DNA of 64,000 nt from Burkholderiaceae bacterium (GCA_024235855.1 JACKLN010000004.1:124001-188000); one strand, 5' to 3'; shown: positions 15,145 through 23,485, counted from the stretch's first letter. The notes: generated by a model not told the origin, from the sequence alone. Made by a program: numbers and translations.

Positions 15145-18100
15145 ACGAGCACGTCCCCGTCGCGCGCCATGCGCACGCAGCACAGGATGACCTTGTGCGT
15201 GCGCTCGGCCGCGGCCAGCACCACGTCGCGGTGTTCCACCGCGCCGGAGCGCTCCGCGTCGTAGGGCGTGGCGCAGACGCCGCACAGGCCGTCGCTGCAC
15301 TTCACGTCCACGGCCACGCCGGCAGCGGCCAGCACCTCGGTGGCCGTCCGGTCCGCCGGGACGTCGAAGCGGCGGCCATCGGCCAGCTGCACGACGAAGG
15401 GCCGGTCCACGCGGTCCGGGTCCTCGGGCATGCTGAAGTACTCGCGGTGCAGCGCGGCCTCGGGCCAGCCCGCGGCCGACGCGGCGGCGAAAACGGAATC
15501 CATGTAGCGCGGTGATCCGCAGGTGTAGAGCCGCCAGCCGGCCTGGTGCGGCGGCACCAGCGCCGCCAGATCGGCTCGCCCGTCTTCGTCCTTCACGTGC
15601 CAGTGCACCCGGTCGGCCCAGGGCGCGGCCCGAAGGTCGTTCACGAAGCCGGCCGTGCGCCGGCTGGCCACGCTGTAGTGCAGCGCGAAGTCACGGCCCA
15701 GCGCGTGCAGCCGGTGCGCCATGGCGATCAGCGGTGTGACGCCGATGCCGCCAGCCATCAGCAGCGACATCGGCGCGTCCTCGTGCAGCGGGAACAGGTT
15801 GCGCGGGCGTGACACGAAGACACGCCGGCCCTCGCGGAAGGCGCGGTGCATCAACGCCGAACCGCCGCGGCCGCCGGCGGCCGGGTCCTCGCGCTGCACG
15901 CCCAGCACCCAGCGCCGGCGATCGGCCGGGTCGCCGGCCAGGCTGTAGGCGCGCTGGTACTCCGGCGCGATGACGACGTCGATGTGCGCGCCGGCGTCGA
16001 AGGCCGGCAGCTCGCCGCCGTCCAACGCCGCGAACTCGACCTTCACCACGCCGTCGGCCATGTCCTCGCGGCGCAGCAGCTGCACCGGGAACACCGGTGG
16101 TTCACCGGTCAAGGGCGCCGGGCCGGGCGCCAAGCCCTCGGTGTCGCCGGCGGCCAGACGTTGCCGGTACTGTGCCGGCGACAGCAGTGCCCGGTAGCGC
16201 GCGATGCCCTCCTCGCGGTTCACCGGGAACGGCACCGGATACGGCGGTGGCATGCGGTCGGCCGGGTAGACGGCCAGCGTCTGCTCCTCGGGCTTGAGCA
16301 CCAGGCCCTTCTGCAGGCCGCGGCGGTGCGTCTGCGCCGCCTTCACGTAGCGGCCGGTCGACCGGTCGAGTTCGATGTCCCACCACCAGGCCTTGACCGG
16401 GTTGATGCTGCCGCGGTCGAGCGCATCGTCCAGCTTCGCCAGCCACGGTGCGGTGCCCGGGGCGCGCATCGCCAGCTGCCGCCACAGGCTGTCGGCCAGC
16501 AGGCCTTCCAGGTTCCAGGGGCAGGTCTTCATGCAGCGCCCGCACATGCCGCCCGCGGCATTGGTGATGCGGTAGCGGGCGCACTTCTCGGCGTCGCTCT
16601 TCCAGATCTCGTAGCCGTTGTACATGACCTTGGGACCGGCGGTGATGGCGCCCGACGGGCATTCGCGCGCGCACTTGTTGCAGCTTTCGCAGAAGCGCTG
16701 CAGGCCGAAGTCGATGGGCCGGTCGGGCGCCATCGGCAGGTCGGTGGTGACGGTGCCGCTCTTCAGCCGCGGGCCGAGGAAGGGGTTGAGGATCACCTCG
16801 CCGATGCGGCTGACCTCGCCCAGGCCGGACAGCAGCAGCAGCGGCGGCTGCAGCACGTCGCCATCGAGCACGCTGTGCACGCGCGCGCCGTAGCCCATGC
16901 GGCGCACCTGCTCGGCGATCACGCCGCCCATCAGCGAGAAGCGCAGGTAGGCGCGCATGCTCTGCGCCACGCTGATCCAGTCGTCGCCGCTGGCGCCTTC
17001 CATGGTTTCGTGGCCCTGGTCGAGCAGCAGGTTGACGGCGTTGGCATGGTAGGCCGCCATCGGGTTGCCACCGGCGTCGTGCGAGTAGTACGCCCACGCG
17101 GGCACGGCGCACAGGCCCACCGCGTCGGCGCCCAGCCAGTACGAGGAGGCCTTCAGGTTGGCCGCGTTGCGCGCCGGGTCGGCGGTGGACGCGTGCACCG
17201 GCCCGCGCGCCTCGCCGAACTGCAGCAGCAGCAGCGCGCCCAGTGCCCGCCGCGCGCAGGCGCCGATGGGGCTCTTCATCACGTAGTGCGCGTTCTTCGC
17301 GTCCGCCTGCACCGCCTTGCCCAGGTCTCCGAACAGCGCACGGGCGAAGAAGTCGGCGCGCTTGGGGAAGCGCGGCACGCGGTCGTGGTCGATGAAGGTG
17401 GTGGGCTCGTCGCGCCGCTCCAGGGTCTCGAAGGGCCAGGCGCCATCGGCGAAGTCGCGCCTGGCATAGGCGTCGCGGTGGAAGGCGCCCTTGAGCGTGC
17501 CTTTGCCCAGCCACCAGGCCGGACCATGGCTGCGCCAGCGGTCTTGCCGGGGCGCCAGCGGCCGGTCGGGTGCGAGCGTCATCGTCGTCGTCACGGCGGC
17601 CAGGCCGTATCGCGTGCCGACGTAGGGGTTCGACCCGTCCGGCAGCGCCAGCCCGGCCGCGACAGCCAGGCGGCCGAGGTCCACGTCGCTGCAACTCGCG
17701 CTGTGGGCGCGCGCGTCGTGGCCGAGCAGGCGCAGGTAGGTGGACAGCAGCACCGCCGTCTGCGACGCCAGCAGCGCGGCGCGGTGCGCCTGCGCGCCGT
17801 GCAGCCAGTCGCAGCCAGGTTCATCCGGCCGCGGGTCGCGCGGGTACGCCACCAGCACCACCAGCGCGTGCGTGTGGCCGTCGATCGGCCCGTGCACCGT
17901 GCGCGCCGAGTCGATGACGTCGGCCAGGATCATGTCCATGCCGGCGGCGAAACTCTTCGGCTGGCTGGTGGCGAGCTCCTCGCCGAGCGCGGTGACGTCG
18001 GGGTTGCGGATCGGCGTCGTCAGCCTGGCCGCGGCCGGGATCGCGCACACGCCCATCATCGATGCGTCGAAGTAGGTGCCGGCCGCCTTCAGGTGCCGGG

Positions 18101-18347
18101 CGCGCTCGGCCGGGTCGTCGGCGATCTCCGCCGGCAGCGGGTTGCGCGGGCCGTCGCGCACGAGATCGAACATGGCGGCGAAGCGCGCCATCGCGTGCAC
18201 GATGGACAACGGGTCGTCGGCCATGTAGCGCAGCGCCTTCATCGGCGGCAGCACGTCGAGCCGCGGCGGATCGTCGCTGCGGGTCAGCCGCTCGAGCGGA
18301 TACGGGCCCAGGTGGACCGGCCGGTCGCGGTAGGAGAGCAGGCGCAT
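15132..18347 (-). CDS. Reductive dehalogenase fused to FMN/NAD/2Fe-2S reductase
   Basis: A 1071-residue fusion. Residues 1 to about 700 are a cobalamin-dependent reductive dehalogenase: two 4Fe-4S motifs (Cys553/556/559/563-Pro; Cys589, 602/605/609-Pro) follow the corrin-binding core. Residues about 750-1071 are a phthalate-dioxygenase-reductase-like module: FMN motif RAYSLAG, NAD motif GGIGVTP, and plant-type 2Fe-2S ligands CSDGLCGVC plus a late Cys. This is the build of BhbA from Comamonas, a catabolic, NAD(P)H-driven dehalogenase; NpRdhA has the first half only. No Tat signal and no rdhB anchor gene are seen, fitting a soluble cytoplasmic enzyme. Tyr420/421 and Arg482/483 lie about where NpRdhA has its catalytic Tyr426 and Lys488; this rests on spacing only. 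Substrate is unknown; epoxyqueuosine reductase-like proteins are much shorter. Confidence 0.88.
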   Translation of the reverse strand: MRLLSYRDRPVHLGPYPLERLTRSDDPPRLDVLPPMKALRYMADDPLSIVHAMARFAAMFDLVRDGPRNPLPAEIADDPAERARHLKAAGTYFDASMMGVCAIPAAARLTTPIRNPDVTALGEELATSQPKSFAAGMDMILADVIDSARTVHGPIDGHTHALVVLVAYPRDPRPDEPGCDWLHGAQAHRAALLASQTAVLLSTYLRLLGHDARAHSASCSDVDLGRLAVAAGLALPDGSNPYVGTRYGLAAVTTTMTLAPDRPLAPRQDRWRSHGPAWWLGKGTLKGAFHRDAYARRDFADGAWPFETLERRDEPTTFIDHDRVPRFPKRADFFARALFGDLGKAVQADAKNAHYVMKSPIGACARRALGALLLLQFGEARGPVHASTADPARNAANLKASSYWLGADAVGLCAVPAWAYYSHDAGGNPMAAYHANAVNLLLDQGHETMEGASGDDWISVAQSMRAYLRFSLMGGVIAEQVRRMGYGARVHSVLDGDVLQPPLLLLSGLGEVSRIGEVILNPFLGPRLKSGTVTTDLPMAPDRPIDFGLQRFCESCNKCARECPSGAITAGPKVMYNGYEIWKSDAEKCARYRITNAAGGMCGRCMKTCPWNLEGLLADSLWRQLAMRAPGTAPWLAKLDDALDRGSINPVKAWWWDIELDRSTGRYVKAAQTHRRGLQKGLVLKPEEQTLAVYPADRMPPPYPVPFPVNREEGIARYRALLSPAQYRQRLAAGDTEGLAPGPAPLTGEPPVFPVQLLRREDMADGVVKVEFAALDGGELPAFDAGAHIDVVIAPEYQRAYSLAGDPADRRRWVLGVQREDPAAGGRGGSALMHRAFREGRRVFVSRPRNLFPLHEDAPMSLLMAGGIGVTPLIAMAHRLHALGRDFALHYSVASRRTAGFVNDLRAAPWADRVHWHVKDEDGRADLAALVPPHQAGWRLYTCGSPRYMDSVFAAASAAGWPEAALHREYFSMPEDPDRVDRPFVVQLADGRRFDVPADRTATEVLAAAGVAVDVKCSDGLCGVCATPYDAERSGAVEHRDVVLAAAERTHKVILCCVRMARDGDVLVLRR

Positions 18348-18389
18348 GGCGCGATGATGGCCGAGCCCGCCCGGCGCTACCATGCGGAC

Positions 18390-18977
18390 ATGCGCCTGCC
18401 TGCCCTGCTTGCGGTCCTCGTGCTCACCGCCTTGCCCGCCGCCGCCGCCGGCCCGTCTTTCGACTGCAGCCGCGCCGAGGCCGGCAGCATCGAGGCCCGG
18501 GTCTGCGCCAGCCCGGACCTCTCCGCGCTGGACCGGCAGCTGGCCAGCGTCTACGCCGCCGCCCGCGCGAAGGCGAAGAACGAGCACCCGCCGACCCTGG
18601 CCGCCGAGCAGCGCGGCTGGATCAAGGGCCGCAACGACTGCTGGAAGGCGAGCGACCCGGCCACCTGCGTGGGAGACGCCTACCGGCTGCGCATTGCCGA
18701 ACTGCAGGCGCGCTACCGCCTGCTGCCGGGCCGCGGGCCCGTGTTCTACGTCTGCGACGGCCAGCCGTCCAACGAGGTGGTGGCCACCTTCTTCGCCACC
18801 GACCCACCCAGCGCCGTCGTCGAGCGCGGCGACCGCACGTCGATGATGTTCCTGCAGCCGGCCGCCAGCGGCGCGCGCTACGCCGGCGGCAACGAATCGC
18901 TGTGGGAACACCACGGCGAGGCCCGCGTGGTCTGGGGCCACGGTGCGAAGGAGATGACATGCGCCGTTCGGCGTTGA
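18390..18977 (+). CDS. Exported LprI-MliC two-domain lysozyme inhibitor-like protein
   Basis: A 195-residue exported protein. A signal peptide (MRLPALLAVLVLTALPAAAA) is followed by an LprI/DUF1311 domain with its cysteine pattern (FDCSRAEAGSIEARVCASPDLSALDRQL; GRNDCWK; ATCV) and then a C-terminal MliC-like domain (VFYVCDGQPSNEVVATFF; GARYAGGNESLWEHHGEARV; MTCAV). Each family separately blocks C-type lysozyme, so the protein probably guards peptidoglycan in the periplasm. It overlaps the META lipoprotein gene by 19 bases. It is divergent from the reductive dehalogenase, with 42 bases between starts. Confidence 0.82.
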   Translation: MRLPALLAVLVLTALPAAAAGPSFDCSRAEAGSIEARVCASPDLSALDRQLASVYAAARAKAKNEHPPTLAAEQRGWIKGRNDCWKASDPATCVGDAYRLRIAELQARYRLLPGRGPVFYVCDGQPSNEVVATFFATDPPSAVVERGDRTSMMFLQPAASGARYAGGNESLWEHHGEARVVWGHGAKEMTCAVRR

Positions 18978-19441
18978 GGGGCCCCGCGCGCACGGCCATC
19001 GCTGCGCTGGTGGCCACCGCGGCCCTCGCGGCCGGTTGCACCGCCCCATCGGCCCCCACGGATCCGCTCGCCGCACTGACAGGGACGCACTGGCAACTCG
19101 TGGCCCTGCAGTCGATGGACGACGCGCAAGGCACCGCCCGCCCGGCCGACCCCTCCGCCTATACGCTGCACTTCGGCCCCGACGGCCGTGCCGCCCTGCG
19201 TGTGGACTGCAACCGCGCCATGGGCACCTGGCAGGCCGTACCGGCGGCCGACGGTGGCAGCGGCACCTTGCGGTTCGGCCCGCTGGCCGGCACGCGGGCG
19301 ATGTGCCCGCCGGATTCGCTGGCGCCGCGGCTGATGCGCGAGCTGCCCTTCGTGCGCGGCTACCTGCTGCGCGACGGCCAGCTGCACCTGAGCCTGATGG
19401 CCGACGGCGGCATCCTCAGCTGGGCACCGGTGCCACGCTGA
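18959..19441 (+). CDS. META-domain lipoprotein (HslJ-like)
   Basis: A 160-residue lipoprotein: signal peptide with lipobox LAAGC, then a META/HslJ domain (GTHWQLVALQSMDD; YTLHFGPDGRAALRVDCNRAMGTW; LRFGPLAGTRAMCPPDS; LSLMADGGILSW). HslJ-type proteins are outer-membrane-associated and linked to novobiocin tolerance and envelope stress in E. coli; no biochemical activity is settled. Translation probably couples to the preceding lysozyme-inhibitor gene, which it overlaps by 19 bases. The two may form a small envelope-protection operon. Confidence 0.87.
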   Translation: MRRSALRGPARTAIAALVATAALAAGCTAPSAPTDPLAALTGTHWQLVALQSMDDAQGTARPADPSAYTLHFGPDGRAALRVDCNRAMGTWQAVPAADGGSGTLRFGPLAGTRAMCPPDSLAPRLMRELPFVRGYLLRDGQLHLSLMADGGILSWAPVPR

Positions 19442-19444
19442 GGC

Positions 19445-19900
19445 TCAACCGCCGTGGGAGCCGGCCAGGTGGCGGGTGGCGCCTCCCCGCCGGCGCGGCG
19501 GCGCGGTCGACGCATCGGCCAGCCCCTGCAGGATGCCGCAATCGGCCGCTGCCGTGGGCGCCGGGCAGCGTTCGCGCAGGCGCCGCAGCTGCCGTTCCAG
19601 CGCCCGCAGTTCGCGGATGCGCGCGGCCACGTGGCCGATGTGCGCGTCGAGCAGTGCGTTGACCTCGGCGCAGCCGTCGGCCGGGTGGTCGCGCACCTGC
19701 AGCAGGCCGCGGATCTCGGGCAGCGCCATGTCCAGCGCGCGGCAGTGGCGGATGAAGGCCAGCCGCTCGGCGTCACCGGCCCGGTAGAGCCGGTAGTTGC
19801 CCTCGCTGCGCGCCGGCGGCGCGATCAGCCCCTCGCGCTCGTAGTAGCGGATGGTCTCCACCGGCGTGCCGGTGGCGCGGGCGAGTTCGCCGATCTTCAT
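19445..19900 (-). CDS. MerR-family Cd(II)/Pb(II)-responsive regulator (CadR/PbrR type)
   Basis: A 151-residue MerR regulator: winged helix with IGELARATGTPVETIRYYEREGL at the N-terminus, a long dimerisation helix and a C-terminal metal loop. Three cysteines at 77 (DGCAEVN), 112 and 121 (RCPAPTAAADCGIL) match the CadR/PbrR/ZntR set; the nine-residue gap between the last two is that of PbrR. Such proteins bend a promoter with a long spacer to switch on efflux genes when metal binds. The start MKIGELARA is chosen because upstream in-frame residues are not part of the domain and would cover the promoter. It is divergent from the cation efflux gene it probably controls. Confidence 0.92.
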   Translation of the reverse strand: MKIGELARATGTPVETIRYYEREGLIAPPARSEGNYRLYRAGDAERLAFIRHCRALDMALPEIRGLLQVRDHPADGCAEVNALLDAHIGHVAARIRELRALERQLRRLRERCPAPTAAADCGILQGLADASTAPPRRRGGATRHLAGSHGG

Positions 19901-19924
19901 GCCGACAGTGTGCCGCAACGGGGC

Positions 19925-19956
19925 TTGACCCTGTAGCGGCTGCAGGGTTTCCAATG
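19925..19956 (+). promoter_or_regulatory. MerR-type metal-responsive promoter with dyad
   Basis: A -35 TTGACC (19925-19930) is followed by the dyad ACCCTGTAG-CGG-CTGCAGGGT (19928-19948; one mismatch between the arms) and a weak -10 (CCAATG) at a spacing of about 20 bases. The long spacer filled by a dyad is the hallmark of CadR/PbrR/ZntR operators. It reads toward the efflux gene at 19984. Confidence 0.85.
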
Positions 19957-19983
19957 GCGGCAACGCTGACAAAGCCCCCCGCC

Positions 19984-20673
19984 ATGAGCCACGCCTGCCA
20001 CGACCACGCCTGCCACGCTGCCCCCTCTGCCGCCGCCTCGCCCGCCTATCGCCGCGTGCTCTGGGTGGCCCTGGTGCTCAACGCCGCGATGTTCGGCGTC
20101 GAGGTCGTCGCCGGCTTGGCCGCCGGCTCGGTGTCGCTGCTGGCCGATGCGGTGGACTTCTTCGGCGACGCGGCCAACTACGGGTTGTCATTGGCGGTGC
20201 TGGGCATGGGGCTGGCGTGGCGTGCGCGTGCCGCAGCGGTGAAGGGCCTGAGCATGGGCGCCTTCGGTGTCTTCGTGCTCGCGCGCGCCGGCTGGAGCCT
20301 GTGGCACGGCGAGGTGCCGGAACCGGTGACGATGGGCCTGGTCGGCGCGCTGGCGCTGGTGGTCAACGTGGCCGTGGCGGTGATGCTCTACCGCTGGCGC
20401 GAGGGCGACGCCAACATGCGCTCGGTCTGGCTGTGCAGCCGAAACGACGCGCTGGGCAACCTGGCGGTGATGGCCGCCGCCCTGGGCGTCTTCGGCACCG
20501 GTTCGGCCTGGCCCGACCTGCTGGTGGCCGCCGTGATGGCGGCACTGGCGCTGTCGGCCTCGCGCGCCGTGCTGCAGCAGGCGCGGCTGGAACTGCGCCA
20601 GGCCGGCGGGGTCAGCGCAACGGCCGCTGCCCCAGCGCCAGCAGCGCCCCGGCAGCCAGCAGCGCGGCACTGA
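19984..20673 (+). CDS. Cation diffusion facilitator-like transporter
   Basis: A 229-residue membrane protein of the CDF group. A His/Cys-rich N-terminus (SHACHDHACH) could bind metal; about six helices follow, including SVSLLADAVDFFGDAANY, which carries the paired Asp residues of the CDF transport site, and NDALGNLAV with a single Asp in helix 5. The cytoplasmic C-terminal dimerisation domain of full CDF proteins is absent, replaced by a short Ala/Pro tail. It would expel divalent metal by proton exchange. Control by the divergent MerR regulator points to Cd, Pb, Zn or Co. Its last 62 bases overlap the convergent MFS gene. Confidence 0.85.
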   Translation: MSHACHDHACHAAPSAAASPAYRRVLWVALVLNAAMFGVEVVAGLAAGSVSLLADAVDFFGDAANYGLSLAVLGMGLAWRARAAAVKGLSMGAFGVFVLARAGWSLWHGEVPEPVTMGLVGALALVVNVAVAVMLYRWREGDANMRSVWLCSRNDALGNLAVMAAALGVFGTGSAWPDLLVAAVMAALALSASRAVLQQARLELRQAGGVSATAAAPAPAAPRQPAARH

Positions 20674-21787
20674 GCACGAAGCCGCGCGCCAGGCCGCCCT
20701 GGCCGTCGGCCACGTGGCCCACCAGGCTGGGGCCGACGATCTGGCCGGCGGCGAACACCGTGGTGAAGGCCGCGATGCCCGCCGGCCAGGCGGCGGCCGG
20801 CAGGTTGTGGCGCACCAGCGCGGTTGTCGACGCCACCAGCGAGAGAAACACGCCGCCGAACAGCAGGCCGGAGCCCAGGACCGCCAGCGCATGCGAGGCC
20901 AGCACCGGCACGGCCGTGGCCACGGCCAGCAGCGCGTTCAGCACCGCCAGCGGCACACCGCCGCGGTGGCGCTGCAGCAGCCCGGCCCAAAGCCAGGGCG
21001 ACACCATCACGCCCAGGCCCAGCAGCACGTAGAAGCCGGTCAGCGCCGTCGTGCTCCAGCCCTGCTCGCGCAGCAGCGTGATCACGAAGGTCATGTAGCC
21101 GATGTAGCCCAGGCCGAACATCGCGTAGCCGGCCAGGCCGAAGGCGAAGGCGCGCAGCGGCACCGGTGCCCGCGCCGCGCCCGGCATCGGTGGTGCCACC
21201 AGCGTGCGTGTGCCGGCCGCGGTGAGCGCCGTGGCCACGGCGGCCAGGCCGCCCAGCGCCCACCAGCCCTGCGGCCAGGCCAGCGGCGGCAGGCTCAGGG
21301 CCGACGCCACGATGCCAAGGCCGACACCGCCGTAGTAGAGCCCCAGCACCAGTCCGGCGCGGGACCCGGCCTGCCCGGCCAGGCGCGCGGCCAGCACGCC
21401 GCCGCCGACGAAGCTCGCGGCACTGGCGACACCGGTGAGCATGCGCAACCCGGCCAGCGCGGCGTCGCTGCGCACCAGGCCGTGCGCGGCCAGCAGCAGG
21501 GCCGCGCCGGCGCCGCCGGCCAGCATCGCCGCACGTGCGTCGAAGCGGCGCAGCAGCATCGGCATGGCCAGCGCGCCCACCAGGTAGCCGGCCGCGTTGA
21601 GCGTGTTCATGGCGCCGGCGAGCAGGTAGCTCCAGCCCAGGTCGGCCCGCATCGGCGGCAGCAGCAGCGCGTACGAGAAGCGCGACAGGCCCAGCGACAC
21701 GGCCGCGGCCAGCGCCAAGGCCAGCGCGGTGCGCAGCGGCAGCGCGTTCACCAGGTGCCCCGTGTCAACCGCCGCAGACCTGCCCAT
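20612..21787 (-). CDS. YbfB/YjiJ-family MFS transporter
   Basis: A 391-residue membrane protein with twelve predicted helices and the short loops of YbfB/YjiJ-type major facilitator carriers; SLGLSRFSYALLLPPMRADLGWSYLLAGAMNTLNAAGYLVGA is the characteristic opening. Substrate is unknown for the whole family. I place the start at the ATG at 21787; an in-frame start at 21853 would add 22 polar residues before helix 1. The 3' end overlaps the convergent CDF gene by 62 bases. Confidence 0.85.
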   Translation of the reverse strand: MGRSAAVDTGHLVNALPLRTALALALAAAVSLGLSRFSYALLLPPMRADLGWSYLLAGAMNTLNAAGYLVGALAMPMLLRRFDARAAMLAGGAGAALLLAAHGLVRSDAALAGLRMLTGVASAASFVGGGVLAARLAGQAGSRAGLVLGLYYGGVGLGIVASALSLPPLAWPQGWWALGGLAAVATALTAAGTRTLVAPPMPGAARAPVPLRAFAFGLAGYAMFGLGYIGYMTFVITLLREQGWSTTALTGFYVLLGLGVMVSPWLWAGLLQRHRGGVPLAVLNALLAVATAVPVLASHALAVLGSGLLFGGVFLSLVASTTALVRHNLPAAAWPAGIAAFTTVFAAGQIVGPSLVGHVADGQGGLARGFVLSAALLAAGALLALGQRPLR

Positions 21788-22001
21788 CGCACGAGCCGGT
21801 GTGGATGCAGCGGACGGGTCGGGCGGGCCATGCCGGATCGTAGCCCGCCGCAATGTCCAGCCCGGCAGCGCCCGACGACGTCAGGCTGTCGCCCGTGCTC
21901 CGTGTTTCCACGCACGCAGGCGGCATGCGGCCGATCCATACTCCGGCGCCCGCGGCGGCCCCACGTGGTGCCGACCGGTCATTCCGACACCAGGAGACAG
22001 C

Positions 22002-23012
22002 ATGCAGGCACGTTTCGAACGCCGCCCCGCCCGGCGCCGCCACCTGTCCACGCTGGCACGCTGGGGCGCTGGCCTGCTGGCGGCGGTGGCCCTGCCGCTG
22101 GCGGCGCACGCCCAGGCCTGGCCAGGCAAGGGCCCGATCCGCCTTGTCGCCGTCTTCCCGCCGGGCGGCAGCGTCGACCAGGTCTCGCGCGTGCTGGCGC
22201 CGGTGCTGCAGCAGGCACTCGGACAGACGGTGGTGGTGGAGAACAAGGGCGGTGCCTCGGGCGCCATCGGCACCGGCGAGGTGGCGCGCGCCGAACCCGA
22301 CGGCTACACCTGGGGCGTGGTCTTTGACACCCATGGCGTGAACCCTGCCATGCAGCCCAGGATCGCCTTCGACACCAAGCGCGACCTGACCACGGCGGTG
22401 CTGCTGGGCACCAGCCCGATGGTCATCAGCGCCCACGCCGAGCTGCCGCTGAAGACCTGGGCCGACGTCGTGGCCGGCAGCAAGGGCGGCAAGAGCCTGA
22501 CCTACGGCACCATCGGCAACGGCAGCCTTGGTCACCTGGCGGTGACCATGCTCTCGCGCAGCGCCGGCATGGACCTGGTGCACGTGCCGTACAAGGGCGG
22601 CGGGCCGCTGATGCAGGATGCCATCGCCGGCCACGTGGCGCTGTCCATCGGGTCGGTGTTCGTGGCCAAGCCGCACATCGACAGCGGGCGCATCCGGCCC
22701 CTGGCCGTGACCACGGCCCAGCGCCACCCGTCCCTGCCCCAGGTGCCGACGCTGGCCGAACTGGGCTTCCCCAACTTCGAGGCCCCGGCCTGGTGGGCGG
22801 TGATCGCGCCGGCGAAGACGCCGCCGGAGATCGTGCAGCGCATGAACGCCGAGATCAACAAGGCCATCCAGTTGCCGGACGTGGCCGAGAAGCTGGCCAA
22901 GCAGGGCATCCTGGTGAACATCGGCACGCCGGCTCAGGCCCAGGCGTTCGTCGAGCAGCAGCTCGACACCTGGGCCAAGGTGGTGCGTGACAACGGCATC
23001 AAGGCCGACTGA
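22002..23012 (+). CDS. Tripartite tricarboxylate transporter receptor (Bug family)
   Basis: A 336-residue periplasmic solute-binding protein. A twin-Arg-like, Arg-rich signal (RRPARRRHLSTLARWGAGLLAAVALPLAAHA) precedes the mature start; the family marks are IRLVAVFPPGGSVDQVSRVLAPVLQQ, VVENKGGASGAIGTGEVA, VHVPYKGGGP and the closing LDTWAKVVRDNGIK. Bug proteins bind carboxylates, often aromatic or dicarboxylic. No membrane partners (tctA/tctB) are next to it, which is usual for the hundreds of orphan Bug genes in Burkholderiales. AGGAG stands five bases before the ATG. Confidence 0.9.
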   Translation: MQARFERRPARRRHLSTLARWGAGLLAAVALPLAAHAQAWPGKGPIRLVAVFPPGGSVDQVSRVLAPVLQQALGQTVVVENKGGASGAIGTGEVARAEPDGYTWGVVFDTHGVNPAMQPRIAFDTKRDLTTAVLLGTSPMVISAHAELPLKTWADVVAGSKGGKSLTYGTIGNGSLGHLAVTMLSRSAGMDLVHVPYKGGGPLMQDAIAGHVALSIGSVFVAKPHIDSGRIRPLAVTTAQRHPSLPQVPTLAELGFPNFEAPAWWAVIAPAKTPPEIVQRMNAEINKAIQLPDVAEKLAKQGILVNIGTPAQAQAFVEQQLDTWAKVVRDNGIKAD

Positions 23013-23051
23013 CGCGGCCGATCAACACTGCCGACCGCCGTCGCCGACCCC

Positions 23052-23432
23052 ATGTCCGTGGACACCCTGCCCCTGCTGGACGCGGCCGCGCTGCGCGCGG
23101 CCGTCTCCGGCAGCACCGGCTGCCCCCACTGCGCCCGACTCGTCTGCCCCGGCTGGGAATCGGTGTCGGCGCCGGTGGGGCCGCCGCTGCTGGAACCCGT
23201 GGGCACCCTGCGCGACTCTGACGTGTACGAACCCACGTTCGAGGAGGTGCACGACGCCGGCACCACCTACTGGCACCCGCAAGCGCCGATCGCGGTGCAC
23301 GCCTTCCCGTACAACCGCGCCGACGTCTGGCGCTGCCCGGCCTGCCGCCGCGGTTTCGTGCAGTACACCGAGACCGGCGGCTACTACGTGGACCACCGAC
23401 TGCGCGCCATCGACCCCGCCCTGGTGCGCTGA
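23052..23432 (+). CDS. Uncharacterised small protein with two CxxC pairs
   Basis: A 126-residue soluble protein I do not recognise. It has TGCPHCARLVCPGW near residue 25 and WRCPACRRGFVQYTE near residue 95, which together look like a split zinc ribbon, with acidic and aromatic residues between them. It starts 39 bases after the Bug receptor gene on the same strand and is followed by a stem with a short T run. Function is unknown; a small metal-binding adaptor is the most that can be said. Confidence 0.7.
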   Translation: MSVDTLPLLDAAALRAAVSGSTGCPHCARLVCPGWESVSAPVGPPLLEPVGTLRDSDVYEPTFEEVHDAGTTYWHPQAPIAVHAFPYNRADVWRCPACRRGFVQYTETGGYYVDHRLRAIDPALVR

Positions 23433-23461
23433 TCTGCCGCGCCGGCGGGCCGGCGACTGCC

Positions 23462-23485
23462 TGACCGCGTGACCGCGTGACCGCG
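23462..23485. repeat. Three perfect copies of 8-bp TGACCGCG
   Basis: Head-to-tail octamers 29 bases after the stop at 23432. Each begins with TGA, and the three TGAs fall in three different plus-strand frames. The last copy forms the first part of the terminator-like stem that follows. Confidence 0.9.

Noticed and set aside
15132..19076. A 1314-residue version of the dehalogenase starting at 19076
   Set aside because: The extra 243 residues have no domain and run antisense to the signal peptides and domains of the LprI-MliC and META genes.
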